Assembly (NCBI RefSeq): GCF_000311785.1
Contig: NZ_HE978540.1
Span: 1 to 64,000, forward strand
Reading direction: 5' to 3'
Origin: Brevibacillus massiliensis
GTDB taxonomy: Bacteria; Bacillota; Bacilli; Brevibacillales; Brevibacillaceae
Length of the DNA: 64,000 bases
Both the position numbers and the translations under genes were made by a program. Numbering within the stretch: position 1 is the first letter of the stretch; every line of letters begins with the position of its first letter. This document shows, piece after piece, positions 17,802 to 26,611 of this stretch. The notes under the pieces are model-generated. The model ran no database searches, was not told where the DNA came from, and worked only from the letters and a program-made list of their open reading frames with translations.

Positions 17802-17942
17802 TTAGAAGCTCAAGATTTGACGATTTCGCCCGAATACATCACCTCTTCCCCGGTCTATGTACTGGAAGCGGAGGGAGAGGTGAGAGGCTTTTACGGCCTG
17901 AAGCCGAGCTGGGGCATCGGCACTCCCCGGGATCACAGATAA
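17802..17942 (+). pseudogene. GNAT acetyltransferase-like remnant
   Basis: An open stretch translates to LTISPEYITSSPVYVLE then GEVRGFYGL, the pattern of the early beta strands of GNAT N-acetyltransferases. It lacks a start codon and the acetyl-CoA-binding motif, and it stops where an IS-end-like sequence begins (17941). The insertion or a deletion at the IS end probably removed the rest. Confidence 0.45.
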
Positions 17943-17962
17943 GCGAAGGTGGCGGGAGTTTT
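17941..17962 (+). mobile_element. Orphan IS200/IS605-type end fragment
   Basis: TAAGCGAAGGTGGCGGGAGT is identical to the core of the right-end hairpin of the TnpB remnant at 3463-3482 (reverse strand). No transposase lies next to it. It marks an old insertion or excision scar that truncates the GNAT-like fragment. Confidence 0.6.
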
Positions 17963-18028
17963 CTACTTCTTAATAATTGACATTTTTGTGAACAAGATCG
18001 ATAATATTGACAAAGGAGATGAACGAAC

Positions 18029-18256
18029 ATGGACTTGAAAGGGAAAATGATAAACTCTGTGAACTATGTTGGCATCACGGTTCTCTCAATAGGTGTCATT
18101 CTTTTCTTACTAGGTTTTTTTGAAAACGGTTACGCTGTGTTCACTTCGATTGGCATCGGTACCGTCGTTGGAGCTGTTTTTATCTTTCTCATCGGCATGT
18201 TTTTTGTCGCGACGGAAGAGATGCTGGAAAAGACAAAAAAAGGAGCGCCATTGTAG
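18029..18256 (+). CDS. Small two-helix membrane protein
   Basis: A 75-aa protein with two hydrophobic segments (about residues 13-33 and 38-60) separated by a short loop, and a charged tail EEMLEKTKKGAP. Ribosome site AAAGGAG lies about 11 nt before ATG 18029. It converges with the qox operon and shares a bidirectional terminator with it. Function unknown. Confidence 0.65.
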   Translation: MDLKGKMINSVNYVGITVLSIGVILFLLGFFENGYAVFTSIGIGTVVGAVFIFLIGMFFVATEEMLEKTKKGAPL

Positions 18257-18270
18257 ACGCTCCTCTTTTT
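18242..18270. terminator. Bidirectional terminator between the small membrane gene and qoxD
   Basis: GGAGCG and CGCTCC form a stem flanked by A7 on the left and TCTTTTT on the right, so it can act for both convergent genes. Confidence 0.75.
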
Positions 18271-18277
18271 CATCGGA

Positions 18278-18562
18278 TTACACGTAGCCCCAAATCATGC
18301 ATAACAACGTTCCGAAAATCGTGACCAAAGCGATGAATACTCCGTAGTATACATTCGTGTAGATTGCCCCTTTGTCCTTCGTTTCACCTGCGTGCATAAA
18401 CACGACAAGCTGAAGGCCTGCCTGTACGAATGCTGTTACGAGAAGAATGGTCATGCCTGCCGCGTATGACATGTCAAAGAAGTAAACCGCAAGCGCCACT
18501 GCGGTAAGGAGCAGCGAAAACAGAAAGCCCATTACTTGTTTGCGCGGGAACAATTCGCTCAT
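18278..18562 (-). CDS. qoxD: Cytochrome aa3 quinol oxidase subunit IV
   Basis: A 94-aa subunit with three transmembrane helices (around FLFSLLLTAVALAVYF, MTILLVTAFVQAGLQLVVFMHA and GVFIALVTIFGTLLCMIWGY). It stabilises the haem-copper oxidase complex in the membrane. Start ATG at 18562 has an AAAGGA site; the open frame to 18610 overlaps qoxC without its own site. Last gene of qoxABCD, 2 nt after qoxC. Confidence 0.88.
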   Translation of the reverse strand: MSELFPRKQVMGFLFSLLLTAVALAVYFFDMSYAAGMTILLVTAFVQAGLQLVVFMHAGETKDKGAIYTNVYYGVFIALVTIFGTLLCMIWGYV

Positions 18563-18564
18563 CT

Positions 18565-19161
18565 TTACATCATTCCTTTCAGGTAGATGAAGCTGAAGAT
18601 GAAGATCCAAACGACGTCAAGGAAATGCCAATAAAGCGAGAAGATGAATGATTTATTGGCTGTTTCCGGGGTCAAGCCGCGTTGTTTCACCTGCAGCATG
18701 ATGAACAATCCCCAGAATATACCTAATGTAACATGCGCTCCATGCGTACCCAGCGTTGTCAACAGAATCGATGTGAATGCGCTGGTCTGCAGGCCTGCTC
18801 CAATGTGAACGTAGTGAACGAACTCAGAAATTTCAACAGCCAGGAATCCTGCGCCAAGCAGAAGGGTGACGGCAAAGAATGACAACATCGCTTTCTTGTT
18901 GCGAAGGCGCATGGCATGTACGCCAAGGCCGATGGTAAAGCTGCTTGTCAAAAGCACGATTGTTTCCATCAACACCGGTGTGATTTCGAAGATATCGGCG
19001 CCGGCAGGGCCGTTGCCGGTGCGATTCACCAGCGTGAAATAGGAAGCGAAAAGCGTGGCAAACAGCATAATCTCGGCACCCAGGAAAATCCAGAAACCCA
19101 ACACTTTTAAGCGATTTTCTTCCGTGCTGTATTCAAGCGGCAGCGAGTGATCTATTTTCAT
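18565..19161 (-). CDS. qoxC: Cytochrome aa3 quinol oxidase subunit III
   Basis: A 198-aa subunit with five transmembrane helices, typical of the short subunit III of quinol oxidases. It carries FWIFLGAEIMLFATLFASYF and GAHVTLGIFWGLF. The ATG overlaps the stop codon of qoxB by one base (TAATG), so translation is coupled. Confidence 0.92.
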   Translation of the reverse strand: MKIDHSLPLEYSTEENRLKVLGFWIFLGAEIMLFATLFASYFTLVNRTGNGPAGADIFEITPVLMETIVLLTSSFTIGLGVHAMRLRNKKAMLSFFAVTLLLGAGFLAVEISEFVHYVHIGAGLQTSAFTSILLTTLGTHGAHVTLGIFWGLFIMLQVKQRGLTPETANKSFIFSLYWHFLDVVWIFIFSFIYLKGMM

Positions 19162-21107
19162 TAGCTAACACCCCGCAATTTCGTTTCTGTTTCTTCAATT
19201 TTTTCGACGGAAATGTAGTGGCCGTGATCTTCTTCGAATGAACGGAGAGCCATACAAGCAAATATGCCGATTGTTGAAATGATTACAGGAATCCACATGC
19301 TGAACACAAATGAAAAGCCCCAGACGAAGAAAATACAGCTCATGATAAATGGGACACCGCTGTTATTTGGCATATGAATTTTCTCATATTCGCCTTTGAA
19401 CAAGATATGCCCCTTTTTCTTCGCATCCCAGAATGCTTCAATGGAATCAACCTGCGGTACAACGGCGAAGTTATATGCTGGTACCGGACTGTGGGTAGCC
19501 CACTCCAGCGTACGTGCATCCCATGGATCCGAACCGATATCTCTTGAAGCGTAGCGAATGCTGTGGTAGATGTTGTACACGATCAAGACAAATCCTGCCG
19601 CGAGTCCAAGCGCTCCGATAAATGAAATCATATTCCATACTCCGAATCCGGTTGATGCAGAGTACGTGTACATACGTCGTGCTTGCCCATCCAAACCGGA
19701 GAAAAACATGGGCATGAATGCCAGGAGTGTGCCGATTGCGATCGTCCAAGCCGTTATTTTCCCGATTCTTTCATTCAGCATGAACCCGAACATCTTTGGC
19801 CAGTAGTAAGTGAGACCGGCCAGCATCGCAAATACAACACCAGGAATAATGACCATGTGGAAGTGAGCCACCAGGAACATCGTATTATGGTATTGGTAGT
19901 CGGCAGCTGACATCCCAAGCATTACCCCGGTAACCCCGCCGATTGTGAAAAGCGGAATGAACAGCAATGCGTAAAGCATGGGAGTGGTGATCACAATCTT
20001 TCCCTTCCAAAGCGTAAACAACCAGTTGAAGATCTTCACCCCTGTTGGAATGGCAATCGCCATTGTTGTGATCGAGAAGATGCTGTTCGCTACGGCTCCC
20101 TGACCCATGGTAAAGAAATGGTGCGCCCACACCAGGAATGAAAATACAGAGATGACCACCATGGAGGCAACCATCGATTTGTAGCCATAGAGGTTGCGCC
20201 GTGCAAAGGTTGAGATCACTTCACTGTAAATACCGAATGCCGGCAAAATCAAGATATACACTTCGGGATGGCCCCATACCCAGAACAAGTTGGCCCACAG
20301 CATATCCATGCCGCCATTATCTGTTGTAAAGAAGTTCGTCCCAAACAGCCGGTCCAATGTTCCCATCGCAAGCGCCACTGTTAACACGGGAAACGCGAAC
20401 ACAATGATGACATTGGTAATGAGAGAAGACCATGTAAACATCGGCATTTTCATCAATGTCATACCCGGTGCTCTCATTTTCAGAATGGTGGTTATGAAGT
20501 TGATACCCGTCATCAATGTACCGATACCGGCTATCTGAATCGCAATCATATAGTAATTTGTTCCGACAGATTGACTGAATTCATTGCCTGCAAGCGGAAA
20601 ATAAGACGTCCAACCCGCATCGGGAGAACCGCCAATCACGAAAGAGATGTTGAACAGCATGGCGCCCATGAAGAATAACCAGAAACTTAACGCATTCAAA
20701 CGGGGGAACGCTACATCGCGAGCGCCAATCTGCAGCGGAACGACGAAGTTCATTAAGGCCATAATAAATGGCATGGCCATAAAGATGATCATCACGACCC
20801 CGTGTGTTGTGAAAATTTCATTGTAGTGTTGGGCATCCAGCAGCGTGTTGTCCGGCACGGCAAGTTGAGCACGCATCATAATCGCATCCGCCCCACCGCG
20901 GAACAGCATCAGCAAAGCAGATATCAGGTACATGATGCCGATGCGTTTATGGTCCACGGTTGTTAGCCATTCACGCCAGAGATAGCCCCATTTTTTAAAA
21001 TAAGTTAAGCCCGCGACGATTGCGATCACCGTTAAACCGATGGCAACCATCGACGCGTAAATCGCAGGATTTGGATGAGGTACGGCAAACCGATCAAAAA
21101 AACCCAT
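19161..21107 (-). CDS. qoxB: Cytochrome aa3 quinol oxidase subunit I
   Basis: A 648-aa haem-copper oxidase core subunit that reduces O2 to water and pumps protons. Key blocks are TTHGVVMIIFMAMPF (haem a histidine), WVWGHPEVYILILPAFGI (CuB histidine and cross-linked tyrosine), HHFFTMG (CuB pair) and FLVAHFHMVI (haem histidines). About 14-15 helices, including the extra helices of quinol oxidases. Second gene of qoxABCD. Confidence 0.95.
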   Translation of the reverse strand: MGFFDRFAVPHPNPAIYASMVAIGLTVIAIVAGLTYFKKWGYLWREWLTTVDHKRIGIMYLISALLMLFRGGADAIMMRAQLAVPDNTLLDAQHYNEIFTTHGVVMIIFMAMPFIMALMNFVVPLQIGARDVAFPRLNALSFWLFFMGAMLFNISFVIGGSPDAGWTSYFPLAGNEFSQSVGTNYYMIAIQIAGIGTLMTGINFITTILKMRAPGMTLMKMPMFTWSSLITNVIIVFAFPVLTVALAMGTLDRLFGTNFFTTDNGGMDMLWANLFWVWGHPEVYILILPAFGIYSEVISTFARRNLYGYKSMVASMVVISVFSFLVWAHHFFTMGQGAVANSIFSITTMAIAIPTGVKIFNWLFTLWKGKIVITTPMLYALLFIPLFTIGGVTGVMLGMSAADYQYHNTMFLVAHFHMVIIPGVVFAMLAGLTYYWPKMFGFMLNERIGKITAWTIAIGTLLAFMPMFFSGLDGQARRMYTYSASTGFGVWNMISFIGALGLAAGFVLIVYNIYHSIRYASRDIGSDPWDARTLEWATHSPVPAYNFAVVPQVDSIEAFWDAKKKGHILFKGEYEKIHMPNNSGVPFIMSCIFFVWGFSFVFSMWIPVIISTIGIFACMALRSFEEDHGHYISVEKIEETETKLRGVS

Positions 21108-21174
21108 CTTTTGCGTCTCCTTTCAGAAAACAGATTGCTTGCCGAGTAAACCGATGTCATGCATGCAATTCATG

Positions 21175-22077
21175 TTAATGATGATTGTGGTTTGATTCTC
21201 CATGCTCTGAATGTTCACCAGCATCGCTTGACCCATGATCATGTCCGCCATGTTCACCTTCCGGAGCCGGCATAAACGCTAAGTGGGTACCTGTGTACGT
21301 GGATTGTCCCACGTGACCTGGTTCCAACAGCTCCTTGAATTTTTCTTCCGTGAGAGGTGCGGCAGTCGCTTTCACTTCTTTCACCCATTTATCAAATTCA
21401 TCCTGCGTCACTGCTTTCACGTTGAACGTATTTTCAGCAAACCCTTTTCCGCTGAAATTTGCATTTCGTCCCATGTATTCCCCGGGGACGTCAGCTGCCA
21501 GGTATAAAGTGTTCACCATGTCGCTCATTGCGTACTTTTGTCCACCGAGTTGCGGAATCCAGAAGCTGGTGATTGGACCGTATGAATAAAGCTTGAACTC
21601 CAGCGGTCGATCTGTTGGAATGTACAGGTAGTTAACGGTCTCGATGTTTTCCTCCGGATAACTGAAATGCCACTTCCAATTGGAAGATGAAGCGTAAATC
21701 ACCAATGGCTTTTGATCCTCGTAGCCTTTTGGCATTGCCTCCACTTTATTGTTGCTTTGCACAGAAACAACTGAAAGGAAGGCGACGATAATAACTGGAA
21801 TCCCGATACAGATCGCTTCAACAACCTTGCTTCCTTCAATGTGCGGAGGTTCATAATCTGCAGGCAGTTTCGACGCGCGGTATTTGATTAACATATAGGC
21901 CAATAAAGCGAAAACGGCAATCACGATAAACGACATGATCCCAATAGACAGCATAATGTCTTTGGCTTGCGTTTGCGCTTGAGGACCTTTTGGGTCTAAT
22001 ACCAGTAATGGTTCACAACCGGTTAGCACCGCCATGACAGCTGGAACAATGCCTAATAAAGCCCATTTCCTTTTCAT
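21175..22077 (-). CDS. qoxA: Cytochrome aa3 quinol oxidase subunit II (lipoprotein)
   Basis: A 300-aa subunit II with a lipobox (LTGCEP), two transmembrane helices and an extracytoplasmic cupredoxin domain. The CuA ligand motif with two cysteines is absent, which marks a quinol rather than cytochrome c oxidase. The C-terminal tail is histidine-rich (GGHDHGSSDAGEHSEHGESN), which could bind metal. Start ATG at 22077 gives the signal peptide; the frame is open upstream to 22152 without signal character. First gene of the operon; its promoter lies in 22080-22250 but was not resolved. Confidence 0.92.
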   Translation of the reverse strand: MKRKWALLGIVPAVMAVLTGCEPLLVLDPKGPQAQTQAKDIMLSIGIMSFIVIAVFALLAYMLIKYRASKLPADYEPPHIEGSKVVEAICIGIPVIIVAFLSVVSVQSNNKVEAMPKGYEDQKPLVIYASSSNWKWHFSYPEENIETVNYLYIPTDRPLEFKLYSYGPITSFWIPQLGGQKYAMSDMVNTLYLAADVPGEYMGRNANFSGKGFAENTFNVKAVTQDEFDKWVKEVKATAAPLTEEKFKELLEPGHVGQSTYTGTHLAFMPAPEGEHGGHDHGSSDAGEHSEHGESNHNHH

Positions 22078-22328
22078 ACAGCTTCCCCTTTCAGTGACTC
22101 TTGGAAAGTGAAAATTTTCACAATCGATGTTGCTTGAAATCAGAGAATACATGTAACATGTGGGGGTAAATTTTTATTGCAGTGTTACTTACATGATAAC
22201 ATCGCCAAGCATGCGGTCACTGTCCATTTTGTTACGGATTGGCGGCTAAATCGTGTCAAAATTGAAAAGGCAACTTACGGTAATCTTGAATATTACGAGG
22301 CATAACCAAATCACAAGGAGGAACAAAC

Positions 22329-22493
22329 ATGAACATTCGCAGAGCCGGAAGGCCAGAAGCCGCATGCTTACCGACCTCTCGCTTCGGTCGAAGGCATATT
22401 GGGGCTGCAGCGCCGAGTTTATCGACGCCGGCCCTTGATAAAATGGACCCTCTCCTCGCGAACGCAAGGAGAGGGTCCGTCTCGTTTCATTAA
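22329..22493 (+). CDS. Possible small protein (54 aa)
   Basis: ATG 22329 follows a strong AAGGAGG site at 7 nt. The product is basic (NIRRAGRPEAACLP) and without a membrane helix. The 3' part runs through the terminator stem of lepB on the other strand, so the coding content there is constrained by the hairpin. No homology recognised; it may be chance. Confidence 0.3.
   Translation: MNIRRAGRPEAACLPTSRFGRRHIGAAAPSLSTPALDKMDPLLANARRGSVSFH
22445..22478 (-). terminator. Rho-independent terminator of lepB
   Basis: A perfect 12-bp stem, GGACCCTCTCCT and AGGAGAGGGTCC, followed on the minus strand by ATTTTAT. It begins 12 nt after the lepB stop codon. Confidence 0.88.
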
Positions 22494-23059
22494 AAAAAGT
22501 TGAAGTTGAACTCGAACACGCTCTTTCCCAACACGTGATCGAGCGGGATAAACCCGATGTCTCTGCTGTCCCGGCTGTTGTTGCGGTTGTCCCCCATGAC
22601 GAAAATGTGATTGGCCGGGACAACCCATTTCCCGTCGGCCACGAAATCCATCGTCTCTTTGATATAGGGTTCGTCAAGCGCCTGGCCGTTGCGGTACACT
22701 TTGTGGTCTTTAAACTCCAAAACATCCCCGGGTTTGCCGATCACCCTTTTTATATAAAGGAAGTGGTTGTCAGCCTTCTGGAACAGACCGAACAACGGAT
22801 TCTCCAATAAATCATCCTTGAAGGTACGCTCCCGATCCACGCGGCTGTCGATGATGACGATGTCGCCGTAGTCGGGCAGATAAGAAAAGGTATGCGGGAG
22901 TTTCGATACGATGACCCGCTGCTGATCATGCAGGGTAGGGTCCATCGAATGCCCTTCCACCTTAAAAGGTTGAATTACAAAGATGCCGATAAATAGGGCA
23001 AGTATGACGGCTATACCCAAAGAGCGGACCCAGCTCCACACCTCTTTTATTACATTCAC
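22490..23059 (-). CDS. lepB: Signal peptidase I
   Basis: A 189-aa type I signal peptidase that removes signal peptides at the outer face of the membrane. One N-terminal helix is followed by GHSMDPTL (catalytic serine), the LYIKRVIGKPGD block (catalytic lysine) and VMGDNRNNSRDSR. The frame is open to ATG 23080, but that codon has no ribosome site and lies just behind a TATAAT-like box near 23095. The GTG at 23059, 8 nt after AGAGGCAGG, gives the usual N-terminus, so I prefer it. Confidence 0.9.
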   Translation of the reverse strand: MNVIKEVWSWVRSLGIAVILALFIGIFVIQPFKVEGHSMDPTLHDQQRVIVSKLPHTFSYLPDYGDIVIIDSRVDRERTFKDDLLENPLFGLFQKADNHFLYIKRVIGKPGDVLEFKDHKVYRNGQALDEPYIKETMDFVADGKWVVPANHIFVMGDNRNNSRDSRDIGFIPLDHVLGKSVFEFNFNFF

Positions 23060-23188
23060 TAGGATTACCTGCCTCTCCATGTCAGATACGAACCATTATA
23101 CCACAGCCCGGATTGGCAGGGACAATGACAATGCCATGACGCTGTGAAGCCCGCGAACATGGCATTGGTGGAAGGCTGGTCCTGCAGC

Positions 23189-24343
23189 TTACGCATTCCA
23201 GCTGTATTTGTATTGTGTATCCTCGACCGCCTGCGCCTGTTTGACCACGCGCAGGGGACGGAAGGTATCGAGCATGACGGCCAGCTCCTGCGTCTCTTTT
23301 TTGCCGATGCTCGCTTCTACCTTGCCCGGGTGGGGCCCATGGGGAATTCCGCACGGATGAAGGGTAAGCGAGCCTTCGCTGATGCCCTTGCGGCTCATGA
23401 AATTCCCCTTCACATAGTAGAGCACCTCATCGCTGTCCACGTTGCTGTGGTAATAGGGAGTAGGGATCGCCTCCGGGTGGTAGTCGTACATACGCGGTAC
23501 GAACGAACAGATCACCAGATTGTTCGCCTCAAACGTCTGATGGATCGGCGGCGGCATGTGAATCCGTCCGGTAATCGGCTCAAAATCGCCAATATTAAAA
23601 ATCCACGGATAAAGGTAACCGTCCCAGCCCACGACGTCGAGCGGATGATGGTTGAACAAGTGGGAGTGCAGGAACCCTCTCGACTTGGTGCGAACCTCGT
23701 ACTCCCCTTGGTCCGTGTGGGTCTCCAGCACTTCCGGCCCGCGAATATCGCGTTCACAGAAAGGGCTGTGTTCCAGAAGCTGTCCGTGATGATTCCGGTA
23801 GCGCTTGGGAGTGGTAATCCAGCTCGTCGTTTCGATCACGAGAAACTTCGCTTCCCCCGGGTCCGGCACGATCCGGTAGATCGTCCCCACCGGCATGACG
23901 ATGTAATCCCCGGGCTGGTAGCGCAAGGTCCCGAACATCGTCTCCGCCCTGCCTGTTCCGGCATGGACAAACAACACCTCGTCACCGTCGCTGTTGCGGT
24001 AAAAATAGTCCATCTGCCGGACAGGCTGGGCCACGGCGATCTGCACGTCATCATTGCCGAGCAAATACTGCCTGCCTTCGACAGCATCCCCTGGCTCCGC
24101 ATATTGATGGGTAAAAAAGTGCCGGTGGCAAAGATCGGCCTGCTCTTCATAGGCTAACCGGCAGTCCTTGAGCAGCGCTGAGTGCACGATCCTGGTCGGC
24201 GGGTTGTGATGATACAGGATCGATTGGATGCCGGAAAAACCTTTCGTGCCCATGACTTGTTCCCGATACAAAGAGCCGTCCTGCTTGCGGAAAATCGTAT
24301 GCCGCTTCCGCGGGATTTCCCCCATCTGACGATAAAATGGCAT
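23189..24343 (-). CDS. hmgA: Homogentisate 1,2-dioxygenase
   Basis: A 384-aa non-haem iron dioxygenase that opens the homogentisate ring to maleylacetoacetate. Visible are the cupin blocks HHPLDVVGWDGYLYPW, YYHSNVDSDEVLYYVKGNF (iron His and Glu) and LHPCGIPHGPHPG (iron His). It is of the shorter Gram-positive type. Start ATG at 24343 follows GGAGGAGG at 7 nt; the open frame further upstream overlaps fahA and is not used. Last gene of the catabolic cluster, 20 nt after fahA. Confidence 0.93.
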   Translation of the reverse strand: MPFYRQMGEIPRKRHTIFRKQDGSLYREQVMGTKGFSGIQSILYHHNPPTRIVHSALLKDCRLAYEEQADLCHRHFFTHQYAEPGDAVEGRQYLLGNDDVQIAVAQPVRQMDYFYRNSDGDEVLFVHAGTGRAETMFGTLRYQPGDYIVMPVGTIYRIVPDPGEAKFLVIETTSWITTPKRYRNHHGQLLEHSPFCERDIRGPEVLETHTDQGEYEVRTKSRGFLHSHLFNHHPLDVVGWDGYLYPWIFNIGDFEPITGRIHMPPPIHQTFEANNLVICSFVPRMYDYHPEAIPTPYYHSNVDSDEVLYYVKGNFMSRKGISEGSLTLHPCGIPHGPHPGKVEASIGKKETQELAVMLDTFRPLRVVKQAQAVEDTQYKYSWNA

Positions 24344-24363
24344 GTTGAAGCCCTCCTCCGTGC

Positions 24364-25632
24364 TTAATTCTCGCTTCGCGCCGGCAGTACCCGGCCCGTT
24401 ACGCTGCCAAATCCAATGCGGTAGCCATCGCCCTGGCACCATCCGCTCATCGTCACCCTGTCGCCATCCTCCAGCCAGACGCGCTGCTGCCCATCTCCCA
24501 GCTGAAGCGGCTCGGCGCCGCGCCAGGTAAGCTCCAGCAGGCAGCCCCGCGATGTTTTTTCCGCGCCGCTGATCGTTCCCGAAGCCAAGAGGTCGCCCGG
24601 GCGCAGGTTGCACCCCCCGACGGTGTGGTGGGCGATCTGCTGTGCCATGCTCCAATAGAGGTAGCGGAAGTTGCTCGTGCAGATCTGCTGCGGTTCGGCC
24701 ATCTCGGCGCCCTGAAGCTCCACGGCCAGTTGGATGTCAAACGCGCCTGCCCCTGTTTGCCGCAAATAAGGCAGCGGCTCGGGATCCTGGTGCGGCCCTT
24801 GGACGCGAAACGGCTCCAATGCCTCGAGCGGCACCACCCAGGGGGAGATCGACGTCGCGAAGTTCTTGGCGAGAAACGGGCCGAGCGGCTGGTACTCCCA
24901 CGCCTGGATATCTCTTGCGCTCCAGTCATTGACGAGCACGAGCCCAAAGATGTGCTCCTCGGCACGATCGATCGGGATCGGTTCGCCCGGTTCATTGCCC
25001 GGGCCGATCAGCCAGCCGATCTCCAACTCAAAATCAAGCTGGCGGCACGGCCCGAAGATCGGGCGCGCTTCATCCGGCCGCTTCATCTGTCCCAGCGGCC
25101 GGCGCACATCCGTGCCGCTCACCACGACGGAACTGGCCCGGCCGTGGTAGCCGACAGGCAGATTCACCCAGTTTGGCATCAGCGCGTTCTCTTTGCCGCG
25201 AAACATGATGCCGACATTTGTCGCGTGGTCCTTGGAAGCATAGAAGTCCGTATAGTCGCCAATTTCCGCAGGCAGGAGCATCTCCACCTCGCTCTGCAGG
25301 CGGAAGGCTTCAGCCCGCAGCGTATCGTTGTCGCGCAAGGCGGGTTCCTGCTCGCTGAGCAGCCGCTGAATCTTCGCCCGTGCCTCCCGCCAGACAGAGC
25401 GCCCCAAAGCCATGAAGGCGTTGAGCGAAGATTGCGCGAACACCGCTCTGCCCCTGAGGGACGTGTCTTCAAAAAAACCGGCCCGCTCCAGTACGGAAAG
25501 ATCAAGCACGCAGTCGCCGATCGCGACGCCGACGCGGGGAGTGCCGCCGCTCTTCGGCCGAAACACCCCGTAAGGCAAGTTTTGAATGGGAAAGTGGGAA
25601 TCCGCCGCTACCTCGATAAATGAACGCTCCAC
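24364..25632 (-). CDS. fahA: Fumarylacetoacetase
   Basis: A 422-aa hydrolase that splits fumarylacetoacetate to fumarate and acetoacetate. Conserved are LPYGVFRP at the N-terminus, [16 protein letters not shown] (metal and catalytic His), [22 protein letters not shown] (metal glutamates), [17 protein letters not shown] and [12 protein letters not shown]. The start is GTG at 25632, 6 nt after GGAGGAGGAG; the frame upstream overlaps the next gene. It lies 16 nt after the unknown 320-aa protein gene and 20 nt before hmgA. Confidence 0.94.
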   Translation of the reverse strand: MERSFIEVAADSHFPIQNLPYGVFRPKSGGTPRVGVAIGDCVLDLSVLERAGFFEDTSLRGRAVFAQSSLNAFMALGRSVWREARAKIQRLLSEQEPALRDNDTLRAEAFRLQSEVEMLLPAEIGDYTDFYASKDHATNVGIMFRGKENALMPNWVNLPVGYHGRASSVVVSGTDVRRPLGQMKRPDEARPIFGPCRQLDFELEIGWLIGPGNEPGEPIPIDRAEEHIFGLVLVNDWSARDIQAWEYQPLGPFLAKNFATSISPWVVPLEALEPFRVQGPHQDPEPLPYLRQTGAGAFDIQLAVELQGAEMAEPQQICTSNFRYLYWSMAQQIAHHTVGGCNLRPGDLLASGTISGAEKTSRGCLLELTWRGAEPLQLGDGQQRVWLEDGDRVTMSGWCQGDGYRIGFGSVTGRVLPARSEN

Positions 25633-25648
25633 TGTTCTCCTCCTCCTT

Positions 25649-26611
25649 CTATAAGATATGCAAGGCTCGCAAATCGTCACGCGGCTCGTCAAAGCTGCAG
25701 GTGCCGTAGGAACGCAGCAGTGCGCCGCGCAGCCGGGCGATGGCGGGGGCGGAGAGCGATAGATCCCGCCAGGCCAATCCATCGGCGGTAAAGGAGAAGC
25801 TGGCGGAATCTTCGTCGGCGAGGATTTGCTCGATCAGCTCCTCCCCCGCATTCCGCTCATGGGCCAGCATCCCGGCCGTAAACACATTGACAAAGCCGTG
25901 CATGCGGGTCTCCACTTCAGACCGATACATCCGGATCGGATGGTGCAGCCCGGCGGTAAATTTCAACGGAATCCGGCGGTCGCGGCAGCCCGCAAGGACG
26001 AATGCCAGCTCAGCCGGCGAGGGAAAGGCAGCAGCGTGCAGGCCGCCGGTCCGAAACTTGAGGCCGATGGTCATGATTTTGCCCTCGCTGGCGTTGTACG
26101 CAGCGATCGCATCCAGGGCGACCGTCATCTGCCGCCTCCAGTCCGGAGAAAAAGGGTATGCGGCTTCGCAAAACAGCTCCATCCCCTGCCGCTGTACCTC
26201 TGCCGCAATCGCCTCCAACAGCCCGTTTGCGGGAGGGGCAGCCGAGGGAAGCGGCAGTTCCAGAACGCCGATGTCTGCGATATCCGCGTACCGCTCGCAA
26301 AAGTCTTGAATCTGCGTCAGGTCTGCACGCAGTCCCGCAAGGCATTCCGCCTCATCTTCACTCTTCCGCCCCAAGGCGGCACAGCTCAAAGGATGATCCT
26401 CCGAAAACAGCGACAGATGCGGTTCCAGCTCGTTCAACCGCGCAGCCGGGACGACAAAGCGCCCCAGCATCCAGGCGTCATCGCTCCTTTGGTAAGCGGC
26501 ATAACGGCGGACCGACTCCGCGAGCGGCAGGCTGGCGGGCGGAAACAGCCCCGCGTAATCGAACAGACCTTCCAAAAACGCGCCTACACTGCCTATATTC
26601 ACTTCTCTCAC
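25649..26611 (-). CDS. Protein of unknown function linked to homogentisate genes
   Basis: A 320-aa cytosolic protein that I cannot assign. It begins [19 protein letters not shown] and continues with a [18 protein letters not shown] block. Later blocks are [18 protein letters not shown] and [12 protein letters not shown]. Alternating strand and helix with a KFTAGLHHP motif suggest an alpha/beta barrel, which is an inference. The ATG overlaps the stop of the flavin reductase gene by 4 nt, and fahA follows at 16 nt, so it is within the operon. Since no GST-type maleylacetoacetate isomerase or HPPD is seen nearby, this protein is a candidate for a missing step. Confidence 0.75.
   Translation of the reverse strand: MREVNIGSVGAFLEGLFDYAGLFPPASLPLAESVRRYAAYQRSDDAWMLGRFVVPAARLNELEPHLSLFSEDHPLSCAALGRKSEDEAECLAGLRADLTQIQDFCERYADIADIGVLELPLPSAAPPANGLLEAIAAEVQRQGMELFCEAAYPFSPDWRRQMTVALDAIAAYNASEGKIMTIGLKFRTGGLHAAAFPSPAELAFVLAGCRDRRIPLKFTAGLHHPIRMYRSEVETRMHGFVNVFTAGMLAHERNAGEELIEQILADEDSASFSFTADGLAWRDLSLSAPAIARLRGALLRSYGTCSFDEPRDDLRALHIL

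Noticed and set aside
24344-24655. N-terminal extension of the homogentisate dioxygenase frame
   Set aside because: It overlaps fahA, lacks family similarity, and a strong ribosome site precedes ATG 24343.
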